64,000 nt of DNA from Aggregatimonas sangjinii (GCF_005943945.1 NZ_CP040710.1:631001-695000); one strand, 5' to 3'. Positions 55,377 through 62,675 are shown, counted from the first letter of the stretch. Notes: generated by a model from the letters alone, not told the origin. Made by a program: numbers and translations.

Positions 55377-55421
55377 CGCAGCGCTATCCTCCAAAGGCGG
55401 ACAAGTTGTGTAGCCTGCCTG
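55377..55421. repeat. Island repeat copy 3, broken by IS110
   Basis: CGCAGCGCTAT (55377-55387), the block CCTCCAAAGGCGGACAAG and TTGTGTAGCCTG match copies 2 and 4. The terminal palindrome survives only as CCTGCCTG (55414-55421); its other half is at 56728-56740, on the far side of the IS110 element. Confidence 0.7.
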
Positions 55422-55463
55422 TATCCTATGGTTAAAACAAATATTCTTCATAAATTTTTTCTA

Positions 55464-56459
55464 TCATGAGATGAATTTCATGGTATCGACATACGGTGTG
55501 CCGCGCCTTACCACTGCGAACGCCCTGGCCAGTACCTTGTTCCTTATGATGTTCATTGTGGACATTTTGTCCTTTCCCTCACCGATCCTTTTTTCATAGT
55601 ATCTTTTCATTTCGTGGCTGTACTGTACGGCGGTACATGCGCACATGTTCAACAGCACCTTTCCTTCCTTGTTGGCCATCCTGTTGACCTTCGTCCTTCC
55701 CTTGAGACTGGTCCCGGAGGTATTGGGGAAGGGTGCGATCCCGACGTAGGAGGCGAACTTCCTCCAGCTTGCGAACCACTTGAACCCATTGGTGTACACG
55801 ATAAGGAACCTTGCCGTGACCTTTCCGATGCCCTTGACGGTGAGCAATAGGGTGAACATCCCATTGAGCTTCGGGTCCCGTGCGATAAGCCCGTCGATAT
55901 CGCTCTCCAACGCCGCAATCTCTTTGTCCAGGCAGTCGATGATGGCCTTTTGACAGCTGTACAGGCGTTGGTGCGGGTCTCCGCCCAATACCCTTCGCTG
56001 CTCACCCAGGTTCGCGATATGGCCCGCCCGTTGGGCGACCAGTTTCCTGCGCAGGGACATGAGCCTTTTCATGTCCGCCAGTTTCGCATCCGGTCTTTGG
56101 CGCGGTACGAATTCCTCCCTAGTGCGCCATCCGTAAAGGGCTATCCGCTTTGCGTCCGCCCTGTCGTCCTTTCCCCTGGCAATGCCAAGGGAGCGTTTGA
56201 TCTCCAGGCCGGGAACGATACGGTAGGGCAGCCTCGCCGTATCGAGGAACTCTTCGAGCGTGTCGCTATAGAGCCCCGTGTGCTCGAATACGAAAAGAAG
56301 GCCGTCCATGGCCGGGCCAAGGTTCTCATTTGCCCATACGCACATTTCCTTGATGCCATCCACGGTATTGGTGAACCTTTCCGCAACGCCTTTTAAGTGG
56401 ATGTGGGCGTCCAATGTTAATTTACTCACGTCGATACCGATAATTTCCTTGATTTCCAT
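55464..56459 (-). CDS. IS110-family transposase (DEDD recombinase)
   Basis: 331 aa. N-terminal RuvC-like DEDD domain: Asp10 in GIDVSK, Glu59 in FEHTG, Asp99 and Asp102 in KDDRADAKR. A central coiled region (about 125-190) precedes the C-terminal Transposase_20 domain: TVKGIGKVTA at about 207-216 and FASYVGIAPFPNTSG at 235-249, where Ser248 is the likely catalytic serine. It performs RNA-guided recombination in the related IS621 system. GC and codon use are higher than in the adjacent island genes. Confidence 0.93.
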   Translation of the reverse strand: MEIKEIIGIDVSKLTLDAHIHLKGVAERFTNTVDGIKEMCVWANENLGPAMDGLLFVFEHTGLYSDTLEEFLDTARLPYRIVPGLEIKRSLGIARGKDDRADAKRIALYGWRTREEFVPRQRPDAKLADMKRLMSLRRKLVAQRAGHIANLGEQRRVLGGDPHQRLYSCQKAIIDCLDKEIAALESDIDGLIARDPKLNGMFTLLLTVKGIGKVTARFLIVYTNGFKWFASWRKFASYVGIAPFPNTSGTSLKGRTKVNRMANKEGKVLLNMCACTAVQYSHEMKRYYEKRIGEGKDKMSTMNIIRNKVLARAFAVVRRGTPYVDTMKFIS

Positions 56460-56480
56460 AATTTTACCATGTTTGAAAAT

Positions 56481-56613
56481 GGTCGCTTAAACTAAGACCT
56501 TTAAAAGTCGAGGCTGAAATCCTATATGGTTCTGGGCGACCGGTTAGAAGAACGGGGACTGATACAGGCAATAGGTCGTCAACCTTGGCCGACAGAAAGT
56601 TCACCCCGTTCTT
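56481..56613 (-). ncRNA. Candidate IS110 bridge RNA, copy 1
   Basis: Mirror copy of 63404-63536 inside the IS110 leader. Two stem-loops: the outer stem AAGAACGGGG/CCCCGTTCTT encloses a loop with an apical AGGT-TGACG-ACCT hairpin, and the outer stem GGTCGC/GCGACC encloses a second loop. The order and position (5' of the recombinase gene) match the target- and donor-binding loops of IS621. Transcription is not shown by the sequence. Confidence 0.7.
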
Positions 56614-56735
56614 TTTTTATGTTTCAATAAAGTTATGAACATTTATAGGAGTTATGAGTCTCCCCCGGACCCCCTCTTTTCAACACGATCATCATAATAG
56701 ATTTTATCTATAAGGCAAATCTAAAGGCCGGTAGG

Positions 56736-56811
56736 CAGGCCTGTCTGCCAGCAGGTATACCTACCAAACGGTAGGCAGGTCCGCGCAATATTATGGAAAT
56801 ATAGTGAAATC
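56736..56811. repeat. 76 bp exact repeat, copy 2
   Basis: Identical to 54795-54870. It abuts the left end of the IS110 element. The hairpin element that begins here (CCGCGCAATATT) has no right arm, so this copy is truncated. Confidence 0.85.
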
Positions 56812-56862
56812 CTTTTCGGATTTCGACGCGTGACCGTCTCAGGACAGGATCACATTTTATAG

Positions 56863-57000
56863 CAAGTGACCGGGTCTATTATAGCTTATGATCATACAGA
56901 TGCTGGTGAACCCGATAACGGAGTATCACATATAGGAGTGGGGGCAAGTTATATGAAAAGAAAAAAAGGTGGTTTAAGGCAAAAAGAAAATATTGACTAA
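56863..57000 (+). pseudogene. Possible gene fragment
   Basis: An open stretch of 45 codons without a start codon: ...GSIIAYDHTDAGEPDNG, VSHIGVGASYMKRKKGG, ending ENID and TAA. The composition looks protein-like, and the frame is closed upstream by a TAG, which suggests the 3' end of a lost gene. I do not recognise the family. It could also be chance. Confidence 0.3.
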
Positions 57001-57053
57001 CTTTAAAGAACTGGACTAAGGCCTTTCATAGGAGGTTGTGTTGGGTGTAGTTT

Positions 57054-57353
57054 TTATTCCAGGATTTTATTTTCCAAGTCCATCCGTTCGTGCAATATTC
57101 TGGTTACTTCAATCTCATTTTTAGCGGTTTGCCTATAAAATATGATATGTCTGTTAGTTCTTAATCCGAACAAATTTTCCGTAATCCCGTTATAGTTTTT
57201 GCCCAAATTCGGATTTTTTGCGATTCTTTTACAATTCGCTAATAACATATCATAATAAGTGTCCGCTTGTTTTTCCGACCACTCTTCAAAAGTATAATTC
57301 CATATATGAGCTAAATCTTCAACTGCCTTTTTAGTCAAATTGTATTTAGCCAT
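57054..57353 (-). CDS. parE: ParE/RelE-superfamily toxin
   Basis: 99 aa. MAKYNLTKKAVEDLAHIWNY is the usual ParE N-terminus, with RIAKNPNLGKNYNGI, then FGLRTNRHIIFYRQ and VTRILHERMDLENKI, which close the RelE-fold. ParE toxins poison gyrase, while RelE types cut mRNA; ParD as partner favours the former. It overlaps the antitoxin gene by 8 bp. The gene is intact, unlike the toxin at 54.3 kb. Confidence 0.88.
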   Translation of the reverse strand: MAKYNLTKKAVEDLAHIWNYTFEEWSEKQADTYYDMLLANCKRIAKNPNLGKNYNGITENLFGLRTNRHIIFYRQTAKNEIEVTRILHERMDLENKILE

Positions 57354-57597
57354 TCGAACGCTTATTAGCTTTTAGAGATTCCAAATGCTTTTTTGGGTCG
57401 AAATCATGGGCAATTCCGCTTTCTATTCCTTCTTGAATAGCGCTGCGTAGTGCTCTGACCTTGTTTTCCTCTTCCTCTAAAAGCCTTAGTCCAGCACGAA
57501 CTACTTCGCTGACGTTCTTAAACCTTCCTTCCGAAATTCGATTATGGATAAATTGGTCGAAATAATTCCCGAGTGATATTGAAGTGTTTTTACTCAT
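57346..57597 (-). CDS. parD: ParD-like antitoxin
   Basis: 83 aa ribbon-helix-helix protein: SISLGNYFDQFIHNRISEGR and NVSEVVRAGLRLLEEEENK are the ParD/CopG signature; the disordered C-terminus (HDFDPKKHLESLKANKRSN) would wrap the toxin. It is first in the operon and would repress it. A perfect palindrome lies in the leader (57621-57635). Confidence 0.9.
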   Translation of the reverse strand: MSKNTSISLGNYFDQFIHNRISEGRFKNVSEVVRAGLRLLEEEENKVRALRSAIQEGIESGIAHDFDPKKHLESLKANKRSNG

Positions 57598-57620
57598 TTT
57601 AGTATGATTTTACTCAAATA

Positions 57621-57635
57621 TACCAAAAATTGGTA
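57621..57635. promoter_or_regulatory. Candidate ParD operator
   Basis: TACCAA-AAA-TTGGTA is a perfect 15 bp palindrome, 24 bp before the parD ATG. RHH antitoxins bind such short palindromes in their own promoters. The assignment is by position. Confidence 0.5.
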
Positions 57636-57666
57636 AAAATGGCAAATTTTGCAAATTACACCGAAG

Positions 57667-57721
57667 GCAGCGCTATCCTCCAAAGGCGAACAAGTTGTGT
57701 AGCCTGTCTGCCGGCAGGCAG
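57667..57721. repeat. Island repeat copy 4 with unoccupied palindrome
   Basis: GCAGCGCTATCCTCCAAAGG (57667-57686) and TTGTGTAGCCTG match copies 2 and 3. It ends in CCTGTCTGCCGGCAGGCAG (57703-57721), which is the uninterrupted form of the palindrome split by IS110 elsewhere. Confidence 0.75.
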
Positions 57722-57776
57722 TTAGAGTTTGATATGTCTTGCCTCCGATGAGCACAGCGAGAGGAAGGCACACGGT

Positions 57777-57970
57777 CCGTCGTGGCGTTGTGGGCAGGAA
57801 TACCTAACGCCTACGCCCTTATGTGATCTGTCCCCGACCCTTCGGGGCTGCGATGATGTAGCATTTCCCTCTTGCATCCGACGAACCTTTTTTGGTGAGA
57901 GGAATGCACTCGGGAATCGAGGTACGAGATGTAGCCTATAGGGTCGCCACAGGCGAATGCTACATCATCG
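57777..57970. repeat. MITE-like repeat with 15 bp inverted repeats, copy 1
   Basis: Shared with 61715-61864: CCGTCGTGGCGTTGT, GAATACCTA, GCCTACGCCCTTATGTGATC, then CGATGATGTAGCATT (57851-57865) and its perfect inverse AATGCTACATCATCG (57956-57970). A third GATGTAGC unit inside allows alternative pairing. Copy 1 has extra DNA between the arms. No gene inside; a reading frame at 57729-57941 is an artefact of this repeat. Confidence 0.75.
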
Positions 57971-57975
57971 GATCG

Positions 57976-58230
57976 GCTAAGCGTAGTGCGGGGGCAAGGA
58001 AACTTTTCGTTTCCGTCTGCGCACGAAGCTAAAGCTTTTGGTTTAGTTTTATTTTTTCTTGTCCAAAGCTAAATCGATAAGATTTAGCGACATTATAAAT
58101 ATACACAGACCTTTCGATTTTGCCCTAAAGTCCGCATTACGTTTAGGCATTATTACCCAACGTTTTTTTTCGTCCGAGTTAGCTTTTTCGTACGATTTAT
58201 AAGTCCATCAGCATAACAGTTGCGTTTGAG
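57976..58230. repeat. Cassette-flanking repeat, copy 1 (R1)
   Basis: About 255 bp shared with R2 (59072-59247 plus 60972-61054): GCTAAGCGTAGTGCGG, CTGCGCACGAAGCTAAAGC, TAAGATTTAGCGAC, GCATTACGTTTAGGCATT, TTACCCAACGTTTTTT, and AAGTCCATCA...AACAGTTGCGTTTGAGT. It lies directly downstream (3') of the DUF2199 gene unit. Confidence 0.8.
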
Positions 58231-58254
58231 TAAGTAGTCCATTCGTATGATGTT

Positions 58255-58791
58255 TTACTCAATGTTTTTTAGCATTTCATCTATTCGATTTTCAGCTTCT
58301 TTTTTTGATATTCCAGCATAGTAATCCTTTACAAAAGGATGGTCGAAATCTTGATGAGGAAAGATTTCAGGTCTATCATTTCCAGTTTTAGTCATAACAT
58401 CACATGGAATTGAAGAAGTGTCTCCATATTGGGCGATATTGCTACATAACCAACCAAAATAACCAGTTTCGTGATTCGAATTATCATAGTTTTCTTGATA
58501 ATCTAGATAGCTTTTTTCACTTAAAGAAACCCAAAGTCCATATTCTAGAGTTTCGCAAGCATCATATAGTTTTTGAGTAAGCGTTACTCTTATAAAGCGG
58601 TCAATTTGGTCTTCGTGATGAATTTCGCAAAAGTCCGTATCTAATTTTCCGATTTCCGATTTTTGTTTCTCTGAAAGGTAATGATAATTGGACGGTGCTT
58701 TAAAAGCTAATGCTGGCCATTCCGAATGTGCCTGACCACATTGAGAGCATTTAAATTCGGTTGTTTTATTTTTTTTCTTTCTCCAGAACAT
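58255..58791 (-). CDS. DUF2199 domain protein
   Basis: 178 aa. CSQCGQAHSEWPALAFKAP near the N-terminus (CxxC), a conserved HYLSEKQ, FCEIHHEDQIDRFIRV stretch, LEYGLWVSLSEKSY and GYFGWLCSNIAQYGDT are the DUF2199 pattern. This family occurs in many accessory regions; its role is unknown. It starts at the stop of the small membrane gene upstream (no gap), forming a two-gene unit inside the R1/R2 repeats. Confidence 0.82.
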   Translation of the reverse strand: MFWRKKKNKTTEFKCSQCGQAHSEWPALAFKAPSNYHYLSEKQKSEIGKLDTDFCEIHHEDQIDRFIRVTLTQKLYDACETLEYGLWVSLSEKSYLDYQENYDNSNHETGYFGWLCSNIAQYGDTSSIPCDVMTKTGNDRPEIFPHQDFDHPFVKDYYAGISKKEAENRIDEMLKNIE

Positions 58792-59031
58792 TTATTCACT
58801 TGGTATTGTTACAAAACCTGTCCAAATCATAAGTATATAAATTAAACACATTATTGATGCTCCTTTAAAAAATAGAGTGAAAACTTTAAAATTGATTGGT
58901 GCTTTTTCGACTAAACCTGTTTTATTTCTGGTATGGAAATCTTTTAGTTTTCCAGTAATTATTGGACCAGTTATCCTAAAAAAGAAGAACCCGAAAAGGA
59001 AAAATATTGAAAGTCCAATTTTAAATTTCAA
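58792..59031 (-). CDS. Small membrane protein paired with the DUF2199 gene
   Basis: 79 aa with two helices (IGLSIFFLFGFFFFRIT at the N-terminus, FFKGASIMCLIYILMIWTGF near the C-terminus). The middle is basic (KLKDFHTRNK). No family is recognised. The ATG at 59031 is 20 bp from the conserved flank AAATGTTGGGTAACG (59052-59066, plus strand). Cotranscribed with the DUF2199 gene. Confidence 0.6.
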   Translation of the reverse strand: MKFKIGLSIFFLFGFFFFRITGPIITGKLKDFHTRNKTGLVEKAPINFKVFTLFFKGASIMCLIYILMIWTGFVTIPSE

Positions 59032-59071
59032 ATTCTATGTTTTTTTGTTCTAAATGTTGGGTAACGGCTGA

Positions 59072-59247
59072 GCTAAGCGTAGTGCGGTAGTAAGGAAATT
59101 TTTCGTTTCCGACTGCGCACGAAGCTAAAGCTTTTGGTTTTGCTTTTTCTTTTTTTGTCCAAAGCTAAATCCATAAGATTTAGCGACTTCATAAATATAC
59201 ACAGACCATTCGGTTTTGCCCTAAACTCCGCATTACGTTTAGGCATT
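59072..59247. repeat. Cassette-flanking repeat, copy 2 (R2), first part
   Basis: Homologous to 57976-58151. It ends in GGCATT at 59242-59247, the point where the IS1182-type element is inserted; the second part resumes at 60972. Confidence 0.8.
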
Positions 59248-59321
59248 GTGCCTGTTGCACAAGTTAGCGAAAAAGTCCGTTTTGATCATTGCCGATCCGA
59301 TGATCGATCGTAACTTTATGT

Positions 59322-60890
59322 ATGCAGGGAAAAAAGGATTACCAAGAAAAGCTGTTCGCCCATTTCCAGTTGAGCGAACGGATTCCGAAGGACAATTTCT
59401 ACAGGCGTTTGAAAAGCGCCATCGATTTGGATTTCCTCTACAAACTGACCAAGGGATATTATGGCGATAGCGGCCAGAAGAGCATCGACCCGGTCGTGTT
59501 CTTCAAACTATGTCTGGTGTGCTATCTGGAGAACATCATCAGCGACCGCAAGCTTATCGACCATTGTTCGATGCGCTTGGACATCCTCTATTTTATCGGT
59601 TACGGTATCGACGAGGAACTTCCCTGGCACAGTACGATAAGCAGGACGCGGCAGCTGTTCCCGGAGTGCGTTTTCGAGGAGGTCTTCACAAGGGTATTGG
59701 CCCTGTGCGTTGAAAAAGGAATGGTCGGCGGCCACACCCAGGCCATCGACTCGGCACCGGTGAAGGCCAATGCGAGCATGGATACCCTGGAGCTGAAGGT
59801 GCCCGAAGAGGAACTGGACGAACACCTAAGAAAGGTACGTGCTCTCAGTTCGATGGACAGGGAGGAGCCGCACAGAAAGTCCAAGAACGACAGGTCCGAC
59901 AAGGGACAGCGCAGCGTGACCGCCAACAAGAAGGAACTCGATGCGGTAAAGGGTCGCACCAAGAAGTGGGCCAAGGACCAGGACCAACGTCCCGGTGCGG
60001 GAAACAAAGGTTCGAAATACACAAGTAACAAAACGCATTACAGTCCCACGGACCCCGATGCCAGGATAAGCGTCAAGCCGGGCAAGGCGCGCAAGCTGAA
60101 CTACCTCTCACAACTGAGCGTGGATACGGCACACCATGTCATAACGGATATCAGGGCCTACCATGCCGATGGGAAGGACAACCAACAGCTTCCCGATATC
60201 GTCAAGAGACTTAAGAAACGGTTGTGGGAGCAAGGACTTGTATGGGAGAACTGCGTGGCGGACACCGGCTACAGTAGCGGGGAGAACTACCGTTTTCTAG
60301 AAGAAAGGAACCTTAAAAGTTTCATTCCACCGCACGGTACGTATAAGGGCGGCCCCGATGGTTTTGTGTACGTTGAAGAACATGACCATTATATATGCCC
60401 CCGGGGCAAGGTGATCCCTTTTACCAAAGTTTTCCTTGACAGTCGCACCAGGACAAAGAAGAAGGAGTACCGTGCGCGGAAACATGTCTGCCTGGGCTGC
60501 CCCATACGGGAACGGTGCCTGGGCAAGTCGGCACAGGAGAAGAAGTTCAGCGTTACCTATTACCGTGATGAGTATGAAAGGAACATAGCAAGGGTCGAAA
60601 GCCCGCAGGGCAGGCACATGAAGGGCAAGCGGCAAAGTACGGTCGAGCCCGTGTTCGGCACGCTCACACAGTTCATGGGGCTACGAAAGATAAATACCAT
60701 CGGCCTCGCACAGGCGAACAAAGGCATGCATCTGTCCGCTATGGCCTACAACTTGAAAAAGTACCTTAAGTTCGAACAAAAACGCTCGAAAAGCGGGGCG
60801 GGCCAACTCACTTTGGCCACTTTGTCGAAAAGCACCCTTGGGTTCCTCTTCGGGGCTCCGGGCGAGCATCCGAAATTTAACCTTCACTAA
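59322..60890 (+). CDS. IS1182-family transposase
   Basis: 522 aa DDE transposase. An N-terminal helical domain (DFLYKLTKGYYGDSGQKSID, PVVFFKLCLVCYLE, ELPWHSTISRTRQLFPE) precedes the first catalytic Asp in AIDSAPVKANAS; a charged insertion (about 165-240) separates it from the second Asp (VADTGYSSGENYRFLEE). A Cys cluster (HYICPRGK, CLGCPIRERCLG) is typical of the family. The final Glu lies in STVEPVFGTLTQFMGLR. The frame is intact and the ends are good, so the element may be active. Confidence 0.93.
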   Translation: MQGKKDYQEKLFAHFQLSERIPKDNFYRRLKSAIDLDFLYKLTKGYYGDSGQKSIDPVVFFKLCLVCYLENIISDRKLIDHCSMRLDILYFIGYGIDEELPWHSTISRTRQLFPECVFEEVFTRVLALCVEKGMVGGHTQAIDSAPVKANASMDTLELKVPEEELDEHLRKVRALSSMDREEPHRKSKNDRSDKGQRSVTANKKELDAVKGRTKKWAKDQDQRPGAGNKGSKYTSNKTHYSPTDPDARISVKPGKARKLNYLSQLSVDTAHHVITDIRAYHADGKDNQQLPDIVKRLKKRLWEQGLVWENCVADTGYSSGENYRFLEERNLKSFIPPHGTYKGGPDGFVYVEEHDHYICPRGKVIPFTKVFLDSRTRTKKKEYRARKHVCLGCPIRERCLGKSAQEKKFSVTYYRDEYERNIARVESPQGRHMKGKRQSTVEPVFGTLTQFMGLRKINTIGLAQANKGMHLSAMAYNLKKYLKFEQKRSKSGAGQLTLATLSKSTLGFLFGAPGEHPKFNLH

Positions 60891-60906
60891 TGATGGGACA
60901 ATAAAA

Positions 60907-60925
60907 AAGCCCCGAAAAGGGGCTT
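60907..60925 (+). terminator. Hairpin at the 3' end of the IS1182 transposase gene
   Basis: AAGCCCC-GAAAA-GGGGCTT lies 17 bp after the transposase stop, within the element. The T-run downstream is weak on the plus strand, but the minus strand has TTTTTTAT, so it may also block transcription coming in from outside. Confidence 0.65.
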
Positions 60926-60971
60926 ATAATAATCCGTTTTCTTGCTGATCAAGGGCTTGTGCAACGGTTAC

Positions 60972-61054
60972 CATTGTTACCCAACGTTTTTTCCGTCCAA
61001 GTTGGCTTTTCGGCATTTTTGGTAAGTCCATCAACACAACAGTTGCGTTTGAGT
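60972..61054. repeat. Cassette-flanking repeat, copy 2 (R2), second part
   Basis: Homologous to 58148-58230: TTACCCAACGTTTTTT, AAGTCCATCA, then AACAGTTGCGTTTGAGT. It continues R2 after the IS insertion and abuts the 3' end of the next, unrelated gene. Confidence 0.8.
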
Positions 61055-61088
61055 GAACTCCATCTGCGCAATTTTATATAAAAGTTGG

Positions 61089-61568
61089 TTAATCTCTCTT
61101 TTCCATTTTGATTATTATTCCCTCAGTTTCTATTCGCACAGCTATAGAATCTTTTTCAAAACCTTCAGAGTATTTTTTTCGTTTTTGCGGAAAGAATGTT
61201 GGTATTCTTGTGGTACGGAGTGTGAGGTTTTCTTCATTTAGATTTTCAATTGTGTACATTATTCCATAATCATCGAGCATCACACCTAGCTCTTTATTAT
61301 TAGTTACTGAAAACGACTGTGGATGATTGCATAATTGATTCATTTCAGCATCGAATACCTTAAATTGTTTATTTTCAGAAAATTGAAAAACAGTCCCTAA
61401 ATTTAGTTTTCCGCAATGCTTGAAATGTTCAAAAGGAAATATATTAAGCTCTTTAACTTTCCATTCGCCATAAATCTCAGTAGGGATTACATAATTCTGT
61501 GCTACAGCATTTTTTTTAGAACCGCAACTTGTGATAAAAACAATAATAATTGATAATGTTAATCGCAT
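61089..61568 (-). CDS. Lipoprotein of unknown function
   Basis: 159 aa. Signal LTLSIIIVFITSC with lipobox Cys15, then GSKKN. The mature chain looks like a small lipocalin-type barrel (IYGEWKVKELNIFPFEHFKHCG, GTVFQFSENKQFKVFD, NEENLTLRTTRIPTFF), a common build for flavobacterial 'lipocalin-like' lipoproteins. The ATG is 4 bp from the conserved flank AAATGTTGGGTAACG (61573-61587), and the 3' side meets R2. Confidence 0.65.
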   Translation of the reverse strand: MRLTLSIIIVFITSCGSKKNAVAQNYVIPTEIYGEWKVKELNIFPFEHFKHCGKLNLGTVFQFSENKQFKVFDAEMNQLCNHPQSFSVTNNKELGVMLDDYGIMYTIENLNEENLTLRTTRIPTFFPQKRKKYSEGFEKDSIAVRIETEGIIIKMEKRD

Positions 61569-61603
61569 CTGAAAATGTTGGGTAACGCAGCGCTATGTGT
61601 AGT

Positions 61604-61674
61604 CCGCGCAATTCCATGGAAATATAGTGAAATCCTTTTGGGATTTCGACGGTATTGGGAATGGAATTGCGCGG
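61604..61674. repeat. Long hairpin element, copy 2
   Basis: CCGCGCAATTCCAT (61604-61617) and ATGGAATTGCGCGG (61661-61674) are perfect 14 bp inverse copies. An inner GAAATCC/GGATTTC stem (61629-61647) sits inside. Flanked by CGCAGCGCTATGTGTAGTCC on the left and GGTCCAGATTACAT on the right, both shared with 63177-63276. Confidence 0.8.
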
Positions 61675-61714
61675 TCCAGATTACATATAGTGCATGATAT
61701 GTGGCGTTCATGGG

Positions 61715-61864
61715 CCGTCGTGGCGTTGTCGGCGGGAATACCTAGGGCCTACGCCCTTATGTGATCTGTCATAGCGCTGCGATGATGTAGCATTTCCCTA
61801 TGGGCGGGAATCGAGGTACGAGATGTAGCCTATAGGGTCGCCACAGGCGAATGCTACATCATCG
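61715..61864. repeat. MITE-like repeat with 15 bp inverted repeats, copy 2
   Basis: Second, shorter copy of 57777-57970. The perfect arms are CGATGATGTAGCATT (61780-61794) and AATGCTACATCATCG (61850-61864), only 85 bp end to end. ATAGCGCTGCG just before the left arm links it with the GCAGCGCTAT family. Confidence 0.75.
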
Positions 61865-61898
61865 GTCTCGTATAACCGCAGTAGCTGTTTTTTAAAGA

Positions 61899-62675
61899 TT
61901 AATTTTCAGCTTTAGATTGATTATTGTTTTCTGCTTTAACTTCAAGTTTAGAACTAATTCCAGCTATTGCGGTTATACATTGTTGGGCGTTAGTGCTTTC
62001 TTTGTCATTTTCAGATTCTACTTCTCTTAAAGTCATTATGTCAATTTTCTTGCCGTCAGTTTCAATTGTCAGTACTCGACAGTGTTTATTAGCAGGATTG
62101 TCAACTAACGAAACTTCTTCTAATTCCATTTCAGTTATTACTCGGCAACATATCTCTCCATTATACAACTTGCCTTTTAAATGACTACACTTTCCATATT
62201 TTTCATTGCAAATTGAACAATGACTTTTTTTAATTATTCCTCCCGCACTTTGAAAAAAGAGATTTGGAAACAAAAGCTTTTCATAATTTGCTAATCTTTC
62301 TAAATAGCCTATTTCAGATTCAAGTTCAAAAGGATAATTTCTTACTACAGTTCCGTAAGTAACTTGGGCATTAACAAGATTTCCCCAAGCTTCACTCATT
62401 TTATCTTGTTTAATGTTTACCAACATCTGTAGCTCGTATTGCAAGGCTAAAAGAGAATTATCTATACAGTATACTAAATTAGCTTCGTTTTCTAATTTTC
62501 GTTTTTTAAAGTCTTCTTTAAGTTGTGATAGTTCTTGTCTGTAACTTATCAAATTGTCTATTTCATCCTTTTGGATTTCAATTCCGATTGTGATAAATGC
62601 TTTTTTTTGAACCCTTGAAGCAACTTCATTAAATTCTTTAATTAATAAGTTTGGATTTTCTATAAAGACCATCAT
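61899..62675 (-). CDS. Hypothetical protein with Cys/His cluster and VDNPAN motif
   Basis: 258 aa. The N-terminal ~150 residues are helical, with a coiled-coil-like stretch (SYRQELSQLKEDFKKRKLEN). Then a possible metal site, CSICNEKYGKCSHLKGK followed by a CC pair (EICCRVI), and EVSLVDNPANKHCRV, which recalls the 'V-D-x-P-A-N' motif of phage head-maturation proteins. That resemblance is short and may be chance. The C-terminal tail is polar and low-complexity. It overlaps the upstream gene by 4 bp. No function assigned. Confidence 0.6.
   Translation of the reverse strand: MMVFIENPNLLIKEFNEVASRVQKKAFITIGIEIQKDEIDNLISYRQELSQLKEDFKKRKLENEANLVYCIDNSLLALQYELQMLVNIKQDKMSEAWGNLVNAQVTYGTVVRNYPFELESEIGYLERLANYEKLLFPNLFFQSAGGIIKKSHCSICNEKYGKCSHLKGKLYNGEICCRVITEMELEEVSLVDNPANKHCRVLTIETDGKKIDIMTLREVESENDKESTNAQQCITAIAGISSKLEVKAENNNQSKAEN

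Larger units (their letters stand above)
55422..56731 (-). mobile_element. IS110-family insertion sequence, complete copy
   Basis: About 1.31 kb. The left end (minus-strand sense) is fixed by comparison with the second copy: identity extends to CCGG at 56728-56731 and breaks at 56732. The right end is placed at about 55422 because the flanking CCTGCCTG resumes the palindrome. As usual for IS110, there are no clear terminal inverted repeats. It carries a ~270 bp non-coding leader, then the transposase gene. The element splits a CCTGCCTnCCGG / CAGGCAGG palindrome. Confidence 0.85.
59248..60971 (+). mobile_element. IS1182-family insertion sequence, complete
   Basis: 1724 bp. The ends are imperfect 16 bp inverted repeats: GTGCCTGTTGCACAAG at the left and GTAACCGTTGCACAAG (reverse complement) at the right. 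CATT at 59244-59247 and 60972-60975 is a 4 bp target duplication. The target is the flanking repeat R2; removing the element and one CATT restores GGCATTGTTACCCAACG, closely matching the uninterrupted R1 (GGCATTATTACCCAACG). Confidence 0.9.

Noticed and set aside
57729-57941. A 70-codon plus-strand frame
   Set aside because: It lies inside the MITE-like repeat and is not kept in the second copy at 61.7 kb.
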